From UBA9988 sp964574105 (lineage in GTDB: Bacteria; Patescibacteriota; Minisyncoccia; Phycocordibacterales; UBA9988): a DNA stretch of 12,066 nucleotides. The stretch is taken from the NCBI GenBank assembly GCA_964574105.1, contig CAZNKH010000015.1, positions 1 to 12,066 on the forward strand, given 5' to 3'. The translations under genes were made by a program, and so were the position numbers. This document shows, piece by piece, positions 5,740-11,917 of the stretch; the stretch's first letter is position 1, and the number at the start of each line of letters is the position of its first letter. Under the pieces are notes generated by a model. The model had not been told where the DNA came from, made no database searches, and worked only from the letters and a program-made list of their open reading frames with translations.

Positions 5740-5748
5740 TTATCCACA
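5740..5748 (+). promoter_or_regulatory. Single DnaA-box match
   Basis: TTATCCACA, a perfect consensus 9-mer, lies directly after the xer stop codon. As an isolated box it may be chance. Confidence 0.3.
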
Positions 5749-5749
5749 G

Positions 5750-6681
5750 TTAACTCTTCCGTCCTTTTGCATGAAAATTTTGATGTATCTCTTTAAGGTG
5801 CTTATCAGTGACATGAGTATAGATTTGTGTAGTAGAAACAGAGGAGTGTCCGAGCATCATCTGCACCGATCGGATATCTGCGCCATTTTGTAATAAGTCT
5901 GTCGCAAATGAGTGACGCAAGATGTGGGGAGTCATTTTTTTACCGATACCTGCCTTGATTGAGTACTGTTTTACAATCCGTTCAATACTCCGTGAGGTAA
6001 GGCGTTCACTCTTATTTTTATTAATGGTTGAGAGACTCACAAAGAGCGCGTCCTCCATATCCTTTCTCTTTTTTAGATAGTCACGGAGCGCGTCCTTGGC
6101 AGTAGGGGAGAGAAAGACAACTCGGACCTTCTCGCCCTTACCGCGAACAGAGAACTCATCCCGTGAAAGATCAATGCTATCGGTATTGAGCGAACAGAGT
6201 TCAGACACACGCAAGCCGGTGGAAAAAAAGAGCTCCAAAATAGCCCGATCGCGAAGACCTTTTGCTTGCGTAGTATCTGGTGCAGATAAGAGACGCTCTA
6301 ACTCAGTGCCCGAGACAAGGTCAAGATTGCGTGCTGGCATCTTTGCTAGCTCAATAGTATCTGGTGCTAATGAGCTAATCTTTCGCTTAACTAGATAACG
6401 GAGAAATGCGCGCAGGGCAATGAGGTGATAGTTTTGAGTATTCCGCTTGAGAGTGCCACCATATTTTTGCCTATTCTCTTGACGGTTCAACCAGAGACGA
6501 TATGAGCGCACAAGCTCTTCCGTCACCAAAGAAGCATCGGAAATGCCAGTCTGTGTGATAAAACGAGAGAGATAACGATCGTAATTCTCAACGGTTTTAA
6601 GGCTCCGACCCTTCTCTATCTCAAGATACTNNNNNNNNNNTCTAAGAACTCCCGTTTAAGATTCGTAATATTGTGCGACAT
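5750..6681 (-). CDS. xer: Xer-family tyrosine site-specific recombinase (contains scaffold gap)
   Basis: The catalytic domain has the complete tyrosine recombinase set. Numbered from the Met at 6529: Arg107 (STGLRVSEL), Lys131 or Lys134 (RGKGEKVR), His202 and Arg205 (PHILRHSFATDLL), His228 (MLGHSS) and nucleophile Tyr237 (QIYTHV). The true start is further upstream. On the minus strand, 6630-6530 reads YLEIEKGRSLKTVENYDRYL and on, the N-terminal SAM-like DNA-binding domain. Beyond ten N, 6681-6641 encodes MSHNITNLKREFL. Joined without the N, this gives FLEYLEIEKGRS, a typical XerC/XerD N-terminus, so the total would be about 300 residues, as usual. It probably resolves chromosome dimers; XerC and XerD cannot be told apart here. 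The -10 TATACT ends 6 bases before the ATG, and GGAG lies in those bases. A Met at 6529 would leave a truncated protein and is rejected as start. Confidence 0.92.
6631..6640. other. Scaffold gap (ten N) inside xer
   Basis: Ten undefined bases. With exactly ten, the frames on the two sides do not agree. A one-base overlap of the flanking ends restores both the frame and the conserved FLEYLE motif, so the run is most likely a placeholder. Confidence 0.85.
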
Positions 6682-6687
6682 AGCTCC

Positions 6688-6716
6688 AGTATAAAGACTA
6701 TAGAAGAACCTTGCAA
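6688..6716 (-). promoter_or_regulatory. xer promoter, divergent half
   Basis: Minus strand: -35 TTGCAA (6711-6716), 17-base spacer, -10 TATACT (6688-6693), then 6 bases (GGAGCT) to the ATG at 6681. The predicted transcript starts at or next to the start codon. Confidence 0.6.
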
Positions 6717-6739
6717 AGTCTAAAGTTCTATGCTACTAT
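6711..6739 (+). promoter_or_regulatory. rpsO promoter, divergent half
   Basis: Plus strand: the same palindromic TTGCAA (6711-6716) used as -35, 17-base spacer, extended -10 TGC-TACTAT (hexamer 6734-6739), then 6 bases (TGCCAT) to the ATG at 6746. No Shine-Dalgarno sequence exists upstream, so a leaderless mRNA is predicted. Confidence 0.58.
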
Positions 6740-6745
6740 TGCCAT

Positions 6746-6985
6746 ATGCTTGCTACTAAGAAGAAGCAAACGATCATCAAAAAAGTACAGGTCCACGACA
6801 CGGACACTGGCTCTTCCGCTGTGCAGATTGCGCTCTTGACGGAACGGATTGAAGCCCTAGCCAAGCACTTGAAGAAAAACGCGAAGGATAATCACTCCCG
6901 CCGCGGTCTCCTCAAGATGGTTGCTGACCGTCGCGTACACCAAAAGTACATAGATAAGCAGTCCAAGAAAGTTAAAACAAAATAA
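6746..6985 (+). CDS. rpsO: Small ribosomal subunit protein uS15, C-terminally short
   Basis: 79 residues. It contains the S15 core HDTDTGSSAVQIALLTERI and the rRNA-contacting KDNHSRRGLLKMV followed by RR and Y. The protein binds 16S rRNA helices early in assembly of the 30S central domain. S15 is usually about 88-89 residues. The N-terminus is of normal length, but the C-terminus ends as YIDKQSKKVKTK, so most of the usual last segment (ERYRELIEKLGLR-like) is missing and replaced by a Lys-rich tail. The stop overlaps the ATG of the NYN gene by one base (TAATG). As in many bacteria, rpsO lies upstream of pnp, here with a NYN gene between them. The promoter geometry predicts a leaderless message. 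Confidence 0.95.
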   Translation: MLATKKKQTIIKKVQVHDTDTGSSAVQIALLTERIEALAKHLKKNAKDNHSRRGLLKMVADRRVHQKYIDKQSKKVKTK

Positions 6986-7509
6986 TGCCTGTTATTAAGC
7001 ACAGCGACCAGCGCGTGGGAGTCTTCATAGACACCCAGAACCTTTACCATAGTGCAAAGAATCTCTATAAAGCACGCGTCAACTTTGGTAATATCGTTAA
7101 AGATGCAGTAGGAGGTCGGCGCCTCGTCCGTGCACTGGCTTATGTTATTACCACCGAGAGTGGAGAAGAAAAAGGCTTTTTTGAAGCACTCGCCAAGGTA
7201 GGGATTGAAACTAAGACAAAGGATTTGCAGGTCTTTGCCGGTGGAGCAAAGAAAGCAGATTGGGATGTTGGATTTGCGGTTGATGTGATTATGTTCGCAC
7301 CCAAGCTTGATTCTGTCATTTTAGTAACAGGTGACGGGGACTTTATCCCGCTCGTTGAGTACCTCCAGCACACTTTTGGTATACAAGTAGAAATATTTTC
7401 GTTTGGTAAGAGCACCTCTGGCAAGCTCCGTGAGGCAGCAGATAGCTTTACCGACCTCTCTGAAAATACTCGCCGCTACCTCATCCCCGTTCGAAACGGA
7501 GGTAAATAG
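6985..7509 (+). CDS. NYN domain (LabA/DUF88-type) putative ribonuclease
   Basis: 174 residues spanning a whole NYN/PIN-like domain. Motifs: VGVFIDTQNLY (residues 11-21, with Asp16 and Asn19), KADWDVGFAVDV (90-101, with Asp92, Asp94 and Asp100) and LVTGDGDFIPLVEYL (113-127, with Asp117 and Asp119). These acidic residues form the metal-binding site of the PIN-like fold, so a metal-dependent RNase activity is likely. The target is unknown. The start shares one base with the rpsO stop and has no Shine-Dalgarno sequence, so translation is coupled to S15. Its place between rpsO and pnp suggests work in ribosomal or messenger RNA processing; this is inference from gene order. The family name is certain, the role is not. 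Confidence 0.88.
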   Translation: MPVIKHSDQRVGVFIDTQNLYHSAKNLYKARVNFGNIVKDAVGGRRLVRALAYVITTESGEEKGFFEALAKVGIETKTKDLQVFAGGAKKADWDVGFAVDVIMFAPKLDSVILVTGDGDFIPLVEYLQHTFGIQVEIFSFGKSTSGKLREAADSFTDLSENTRRYLIPVRNGGK

Positions 7510-7515
7510 GAAGGG

Positions 7516-7543
7516 TAGACGGACGAGAGAGGAGTGCTATACT
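7516..7543 (+). promoter_or_regulatory. pnp promoter
   Basis: Extended -10 TGC-TATACT (hexamer 7538-7543, one mismatch) with -35-like TAGACG (7516-7521) at a 16-base spacing. The predicted start near 7550 gives a leader of about 90 bases before pnp, so pnp can be made independently of rpsO. Confidence 0.6.
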
Positions 7544-7562
7544 CCTTTTATTACTAAGTAGC

Positions 7563-7633
7563 GGTCTCTAGATAGGTAGGTTCGAAGCGTGAGTTTCGAG
7601 TCTAAAATCTGGAGACCATACCGGAGAACCGGT
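7563..7633 (+). promoter_or_regulatory. Structured 5' leader of pnp
   Basis: GGTCTCTAGAT (7563-7573) pairs with ATCTGGAGACC (7607-7617): 11 continuous pairs, one a T-G. Inside it TTCGAA (7581-7586) pairs with TTCGAG (7595-7600). A third hairpin, ACCGG-AGAA-CCGGT (7620-7633), places the only GGAG (7623-7626) partly in its stem and loop, 14 bases before the ATG. In E. coli the pnp leader forms a long stem-loop cut by RNase III and then acted on by PNPase to limit its own synthesis. This element has the same position and overall shape, but a related mechanism is inference. Confidence 0.55.
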
Positions 7634-7640
7634 TATACGC

Positions 7641-9854
7641 ATGGAGAAAAAAGAATACTCGATAGAGTTGGGAGGCAAGACCCTAACAGCAACCTTTAGT
7701 GATCTCGCCGATCAGGCACAGGGCTCGGTACTCATTAAACTCGGTGAGACCGTTGTCCTTGTTACTGCAGTCATGAGCAAGGATGCCAAGGAAGCGGCAG
7801 GATATTTCCCGCTTACCGTTGATTATGAAGAAAAATTTTATGCTACCGGCCTCATTCTAGGGAGCCGATTTATCAAACGGGAAGGAAAACCTTCCGATGA
7901 AGCCATCCTCACTGGTCGTGTAGTAGACCGCACCATCCGGCCACTCTTTGAGAGTTACATCAGAAACGAGGTACATGTCGTAGTAACTGTACTCTCCATA
8001 GATGAGGAGAATGATCCCGATGTGCTCGGTATCATTGGCGCCTCACTTGCGCTTGGAACATCAGAGATACCCTGGAATGGTCCCGTCTCCGCCATTCGCA
8101 TTGGTGCAAAAGAAATAGATTCTCCTTTTGTGATAATTCCTGGGTATCCCGAGCGAGAGCAGTGTGCTTTTGATCTCCTCATCTGTGGAAAAAATGGCGC
8201 AGTTAATATGATAGAGGCAGAGGCAACAGAGATTCCTGAAACACGAATCAGTGAGGCCTTTGCGCTTGCCATCACCGAACTTAACAAGATTGAAGCGTGG
8301 CAGAAGAATATTATCGCCGAGCGAGGAAAAAAGAAACTTTCCATCCCAAAACCCGTTCTTGCACCGGAAATTATCGCACTCTTTAAGAAAGAAATTGAGC
8401 CAAAACTTGATTCGGCTATCTTTAGTGGTGCAGGGAAGGATGGTATTCACGCGCTTGAAGAGGAGTGGATGAGACTCATAGGAGAGGAGTTCCCTGATGT
8501 GGCAAAAAATGATGTCTTGGATTACTGCACTGGGGCAATTAACAATCATCTCCACACAGAGGCGATTGCAAAACAGCGTCGCGCTGATGAACGAAAAGTT
8601 GACGAAGTACGGCCGCTTTTTGCACAAGCAGGAGGACTCTCAAGCATTGTCCACGGTGCAGGATTCTTTTATCGTGGCGGGACGCACATTCTCTCAGTTC
8701 TCACTCTCGGAAGTCCTAAGGACTCACAAATAATTGAGGGTATGGAGGTGCGTACTAAAAAGTACTTTATGCACCACTACAACTTCCCTCCATTTTCTTC
8801 AGGAGAGACAGGGCGCATGGGAGGCACTAACCGTCGTGCCATTGGTCACGGCGCACTTGCCGAGAAAGCGCTCCGCGCAGTCATCCCATCAAAAGAAACA
8901 TTTCCTTACAGTATTCGCATCGTATCGGAGTCAATGGCATCAAACGGGTCCACTTCAATGGGGAGTGTTTGTGGGAGCACCTTGGCACTTATGGATGGCG
9001 GCGTACCGATTAAAAATCCTGTTGCAGGTATTGCAATGGGAGTTATGATGAATAGTGAGACCAATTATCAGATCCTTACCGATATCCAAGGGCCAGAGGA
9101 CGAGTTTGGTGACATGGATTTTAAGGTCGCAGGGACTAAGGATGGGGTGACCGCTATCCAACTAGATATTAAAGTGGGAAGCATCCCTCTCACAATCTTG
9201 AATGAGGCACTTGATGGGGCAAAAGCCGCGCGACTTCATATCTTAGAGACTATTACCAAAGCAATCCCCGCGCCTCGCGCAGATCTTGCACCTTCCGCAC
9301 CACGCATCATACAAATCAACATCCCCGTTGAAAGAATTGGAGCGGTTATTGGCTCGGGAGGAAAGGTGATCAACTCAATTATTGAGGATACTGGAGCAGA
9401 TATTGAGATAGAGGATGACGGAACAGTCTATATTTCCGGTATGGTAGATGCGACAACAAAAGCAAAAGAGATTATTGAGGGAATTACTCATGAGTATCGA
9501 GTAGGGGAGCGTTTTGAAGGAGAAGTTATTAAGGTATTAGATTTTGGCATTGTAGTAAAAATTGGGCCAACACAAGAAGGACTCGTTCATATTTCAGAGA
9601 TTGCACCCTATCGTATTGATACCGTGAATGGATTTTTCTCCATCGGAGAAAAGGTCCCAGTTGCCATTTGTAGTCTTGATCCAGAAAGAGGAAAGCTAAG
9701 CCTCTCTATTAAAGATGCCGATCCGGGCTTCGCAGAAAAGAAGGGCTTCACTCGTTCTACCAATATGGGATATAATGGAAATAATAATGGACACTCATCA
9801 GAAGAACATAGGGGGAGACATGGCGGCGGCAGACCCGGTAGTTTTGGACGATAA
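7641..9854 (+). CDS. pnp: Polyribonucleotide nucleotidyltransferase (PNPase)
   Basis: 737 residues, full length. The enzyme degrades RNA 3' to 5' by phosphorolysis and can add tails. Order: first RNase PH domain (from ELGGKTLTATFSDLADQAQGS, with GKRxxKREGKPS-like RFIKREGKPSDEAIL and GRVVDRTIRPLF), an all-alpha linker (about residues 225-300), second RNase PH domain with the GEXGRMGGTNRRAIGHG-like block and the active-site stretch FGDMDFKVAGTKDG (about 490-503) with its conserved aspartates. A KH domain (IPVERIGAVIGSGGK, about 561-610) and an S1 domain (about 621-695) bind RNA. The tail (700-737) is rich in Gly, Asn, His and Arg. The ATG follows the structured leader. The 3' end overlaps the next gene by 35 bases. 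Confidence 0.97.
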   Translation: MEKKEYSIELGGKTLTATFSDLADQAQGSVLIKLGETVVLVTAVMSKDAKEAAGYFPLTVDYEEKFYATGLILGSRFIKREGKPSDEAILTGRVVDRTIRPLFESYIRNEVHVVVTVLSIDEENDPDVLGIIGASLALGTSEIPWNGPVSAIRIGAKEIDSPFVIIPGYPEREQCAFDLLICGKNGAVNMIEAEATEIPETRISEAFALAITELNKIEAWQKNIIAERGKKKLSIPKPVLAPEIIALFKKEIEPKLDSAIFSGAGKDGIHALEEEWMRLIGEEFPDVAKNDVLDYCTGAINNHLHTEAIAKQRRADERKVDEVRPLFAQAGGLSSIVHGAGFFYRGGTHILSVLTLGSPKDSQIIEGMEVRTKKYFMHHYNFPPFSSGETGRMGGTNRRAIGHGALAEKALRAVIPSKETFPYSIRIVSESMASNGSTSMGSVCGSTLALMDGGVPIKNPVAGIAMGVMMNSETNYQILTDIQGPEDEFGDMDFKVAGTKDGVTAIQLDIKVGSIPLTILNEALDGAKAARLHILETITKAIPAPRADLAPSAPRIIQINIPVERIGAVIGSGGKVINSIIEDTGADIEIEDDGTVYISGMVDATTKAKEIIEGITHEYRVGERFEGEVIKVLDFGIVVKIGPTQEGLVHISEIAPYRIDTVNGFFSIGEKVPVAICSLDPERGKLSLSIKDADPGFAEKKGFTRSTNMGYNGNNNGHSSEEHRGRHGGGRPGSFGR

Positions 9855-10335
9855 ACTAAAAGCGGCTCGTCTTGCATTGGAAGGGCCAGAGCGTGCCGCA
9901 AAGAGGGAGAAGCGTGAACACAATGAAGAACTCCATAAAAAGCGTGGGGAGGCAGAGCGGCGTCTAGAAAGTATTAAACAAGAAAAAGAAAAGCTGGAAC
10001 TCGCATGGATCGCGCTTGATGAGAAGCGTGTCCATATCCGTCAGACGCTTATGCCTCTCCTAGAAGAAGAAAAAAAAATAGAAGCAGAAGAATCCGAATT
10101 AGAAGAGAGGGAGCGTATCAATGTAGTTGCGAAAGAGCGACAAGCGATAGAGAAAGAACGCTACGAGGTGCAGAAAAGGCGCCGCGCGGCAGAAGAAAAA
10201 AAATGGCAGATCGAAGAATCACTCACTGATACTGAAGAAGAAGTTGATATACACACCAAAGCGTACCAAAAGCTCCTGGACGAAGAGGAACAACTGTACT
10301 CCATCCTAGAATCTTTAGATACACCGAAGCCATGA
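9820..10335 (+). CDS. Coiled-coil protein of unknown function, overlapping pnp
   Basis: 171 residues, starting inside the pnp gene. The start at 9820 is chosen because AGGGGGAG ends 3 bases before the ATG; an earlier in-frame ATG at 9715 lies deeper in pnp without such a signal. After about 25 residues almost the whole protein is a charged Lys/Glu/Arg-rich helix with heptad-like spacing of Leu/Ala/Ile, a long coiled coil. It has no membrane segment, so it is cytoplasmic. The stop overlaps the next start (ATGA). The region is compositionally simple, so family assignment by eye is not possible; IF2- or SMC-like resemblance would be misleading. Tight overlap with both pnp and a membrane-anchored coiled-coil gene suggests a structural or adaptor role, unproven. 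Confidence 0.82.
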   Translation: MAAADPVVLDDKLKAARLALEGPERAAKREKREHNEELHKKRGEAERRLESIKQEKEKLELAWIALDEKRVHIRQTLMPLLEEEKKIEAEESELEERERINVVAKERQAIEKERYEVQKRRRAAEEKKWQIEESLTDTEEEVDIHTKAYQKLLDEEEQLYSILESLDTPKP

Positions 10336-11492
10336 TGCCTCTTGATGAACAGCGTCGCAAAGCGGCTCTTGCAATGGCAAGTCCCGAACAGCGAAAGCGT
10401 CAATTGGAACGAGAGAGGCGCGAAGCAGAACTACAGTCAGAACGAGAGAGGCAAGCAAAGCAAGCGCAGGCGCTTGAGATAGCACGCCAAAAAAAAGAAG
10501 CAGAAGCGCGTATCTTACGAGAGGCAGAAGAACGAGAGCAGAAAGAGAGAGAAAATAGCCGTCTTGAAAAAGCTCGTAGGGCGGAGGAGCAGATCAATAT
10601 GTTAAAGCGACAAGCTTTGGGCATTAACAAGCTTCGCACTATGAAAAGCGACTTGGAGCGGGCACAGAAAAAAGAAGCAACTTCAGCTTGGGCAGGATCT
10701 GGCATACCAGTTGGAGTACCTATACTCAATACTCGTTCACAGAAACGCTATGTGACAGAGGCAGAACCAACACGATCTCATGGGATACTGTGGTGGGTGG
10801 TAGTAGGACTTATTGCACTTCTTGCGCTTGGTGGCGGTGCGGCCTACATCATACTCTCATCACAAGAGAGCATCCCAGGAACAGTAAGAAAACCGAGTAT
10901 CCCGCGCGCGCTCATCACAACAGAACAGACAATTAAGATTGATAGCACAGGAAAAAACCCAGAGAGTCTCCGAAGTGTTGTTGTACAAGAGATTATCACT
11001 GAGACACATAAGACAGGTCTCACACGAGCGTACTTTACTTACCAAGCAACGCCAACGTCAAGCCCTATCATCTTAGGCGCAGAAGAATGGCTTAACCGTA
11101 TGGGAGCATCCGCGCCTGGGCTCTTAGTGCGCTCCCTTGACAGCTCTTTTGATTACGGAGCATATCAACAGGTACCAAATGCCGCGTACATTATCCTATC
11201 AAGCAAAGCACCTCAAAATGCCTTCTCTGGTATGCTTCAGTGGGAAGATACAACACTCGCCAAAGATTTGATCCCACTTATAAGCGGGAGTGTGATAGAT
11301 GAGAGGCTTCTTCGCGGAAACTTTGAAGATGTAGTACTCTCTGGCCTTAATATAGATGCTCGCATCTTACGAGACACTGCAGGGAGCACTCGCCTTATAT
11401 ACACCGTTTTGAGTGCACAGGGCGTTATCATTATTACAAAAGACGAAAAAACCCTTGCCGAGCTCTACCGGAGGGTCATTATACCAAATTAG
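10332..11492 (+). CDS. Membrane-anchored coiled-coil protein with extracytoplasmic domain, unknown function
   Basis: 386 residues, not recognised. Residues 1-115 are a Glu/Arg/Lys-rich coiled coil, followed by a Gly/Pro/Ser-rich linker (about 116-148) and one strong membrane helix (about 152-175, WWVVVGLIALLALGGGAAYI). The C-terminal 210 residues would lie outside and look globular. They end with a mixed alpha/beta segment containing RGNFEDVVLSGLNIDARILRD, LIYTVLSAQGVIIIT and AELYRRVI. No cleavable signal precedes the helix, so the N-terminal coil should be cytoplasmic (positive-inside charges before the helix agree). The start overlaps the previous stop (ATGA). The coil could pair with that of the upstream protein and bring it, and perhaps PNPase, to the membrane; this is a hypothesis. 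Two Met codons open the frame (10332 and 10335) and the true one is uncertain. Confidence 0.85.
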   Translation: MMPLDEQRRKAALAMASPEQRKRQLERERREAELQSERERQAKQAQALEIARQKKEAEARILREAEEREQKERENSRLEKARRAEEQINMLKRQALGINKLRTMKSDLERAQKKEATSAWAGSGIPVGVPILNTRSQKRYVTEAEPTRSHGILWWVVVGLIALLALGGGAAYIILSSQESIPGTVRKPSIPRALITTEQTIKIDSTGKNPESLRSVVVQEIITETHKTGLTRAYFTYQATPTSSPIILGAEEWLNRMGASAPGLLVRSLDSSFDYGAYQQVPNAAYIILSSKAPQNAFSGMLQWEDTTLAKDLIPLISGSVIDERLLRGNFEDVVLSGLNIDARILRDTAGSTRLIYTVLSAQGVIIITKDEKTLAELYRRVIIPN

Positions 11493-11518
11493 ACAGCCTC
11501 TAATGGCTCTGTTACACT
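11490..11518 (+). promoter_or_regulatory. Leaderless promoter of the TraR/DksA-family gene
   Basis: -35 TAGACA (11490-11495, one mismatch from TTGACA), 17-base spacer, extended -10 TGT-TACACT (hexamer 11513-11518), then 6 bases to the ATG at 11525. The -35 contains the stop codon TAG of the preceding gene. No Shine-Dalgarno sequence follows. Confidence 0.55.
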
Positions 11519-11524
11519 GCATCT

Positions 11525-11893
11525 ATGAATACAGACGCGCTAAAAAAGAAACTTCTCGCAGAAAAAGAGAGTTTGGAGTCCGAACTTGGCTACATTGGAG
11601 ACAAAGATGAGCAGAATCCGGGTAACTATAACGCGAGGCCAGCAGAAACTGACCCGATTGGTTTTCGTGATGAGGTTGCTGACCGACTTGAAGAACTGGA
11701 TGAACGACTTGCAATTGAGCAACCACTGGAAGCTCGTCTACGAAATGTGATTGAGGCACTGAAACGCATGGACGACGGGAATTACGGAGTCTGTGAGGTC
11801 TGTGGAAAAAAGATAGAAGATGATAGGCTCACTGCCAGTCCTTCTGCTCGTACCTGCAAAGCGCATCTCACTTCAGACAAAAACGGTGGATAA
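11525..11893 (+). CDS. TraR/DksA-type zinc finger protein
   Basis: 122 residues. A helical N-terminal part (about 1-90), which in DksA forms a coiled coil inserted into the RNA polymerase secondary channel, is followed by the zinc finger YGVCEVCGKKI and RTCKAH (about 92-114). The metal ligands read C-x2-C then C-x2-H, so the fourth Cys of classical DksA is replaced by His. The DxxDxA tip motif of E. coli DksA is not evident, so equivalence to DksA in ppGpp control cannot be claimed. Regulation of transcription initiation is the likely role. It has its own promoter and is probably expressed apart from the pnp cluster. Confidence 0.87.
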   Translation: MNTDALKKKLLAEKESLESELGYIGDKDEQNPGNYNARPAETDPIGFRDEVADRLEELDERLAIEQPLEARLRNVIEALKRMDDGNYGVCEVCGKKIEDDRLTASPSARTCKAHLTSDKNGG

Positions 11894-11902
11894 TAATAAA
11901 TC

Positions 11903-11911
11903 TGCTACAAT
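11903..11911 (+). promoter_or_regulatory. Extended -10 of the comM gene
   Basis: TGC-TACAAT (hexamer 11906-11911, one mismatch), 6 bases before the ATG at 11918. I see no convincing -35. There is no Shine-Dalgarno sequence, and a leaderless message is predicted. Confidence 0.5.
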
Positions 11912-11917
11912 TATGTG

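Noticed and set aside
5740..5748. Isolated DnaA box after xer as an origin
   Set aside because: One box without neighbours is weak; similar relaxed matches occur inside coding sequence (for example near 8185 and 11800).
8061..8627. A 188-codon open frame antisense to pnp
   Set aside because: It lies entirely inside pnp, whose protein is conserved throughout; composition is as expected for a reverse-frame shadow.
9715..9819. Longer N-terminus for the coiled-coil gene
   Set aside because: It would extend the overlap with pnp to 140 bases; a strong ribosome binding site favours the ATG at 9820.
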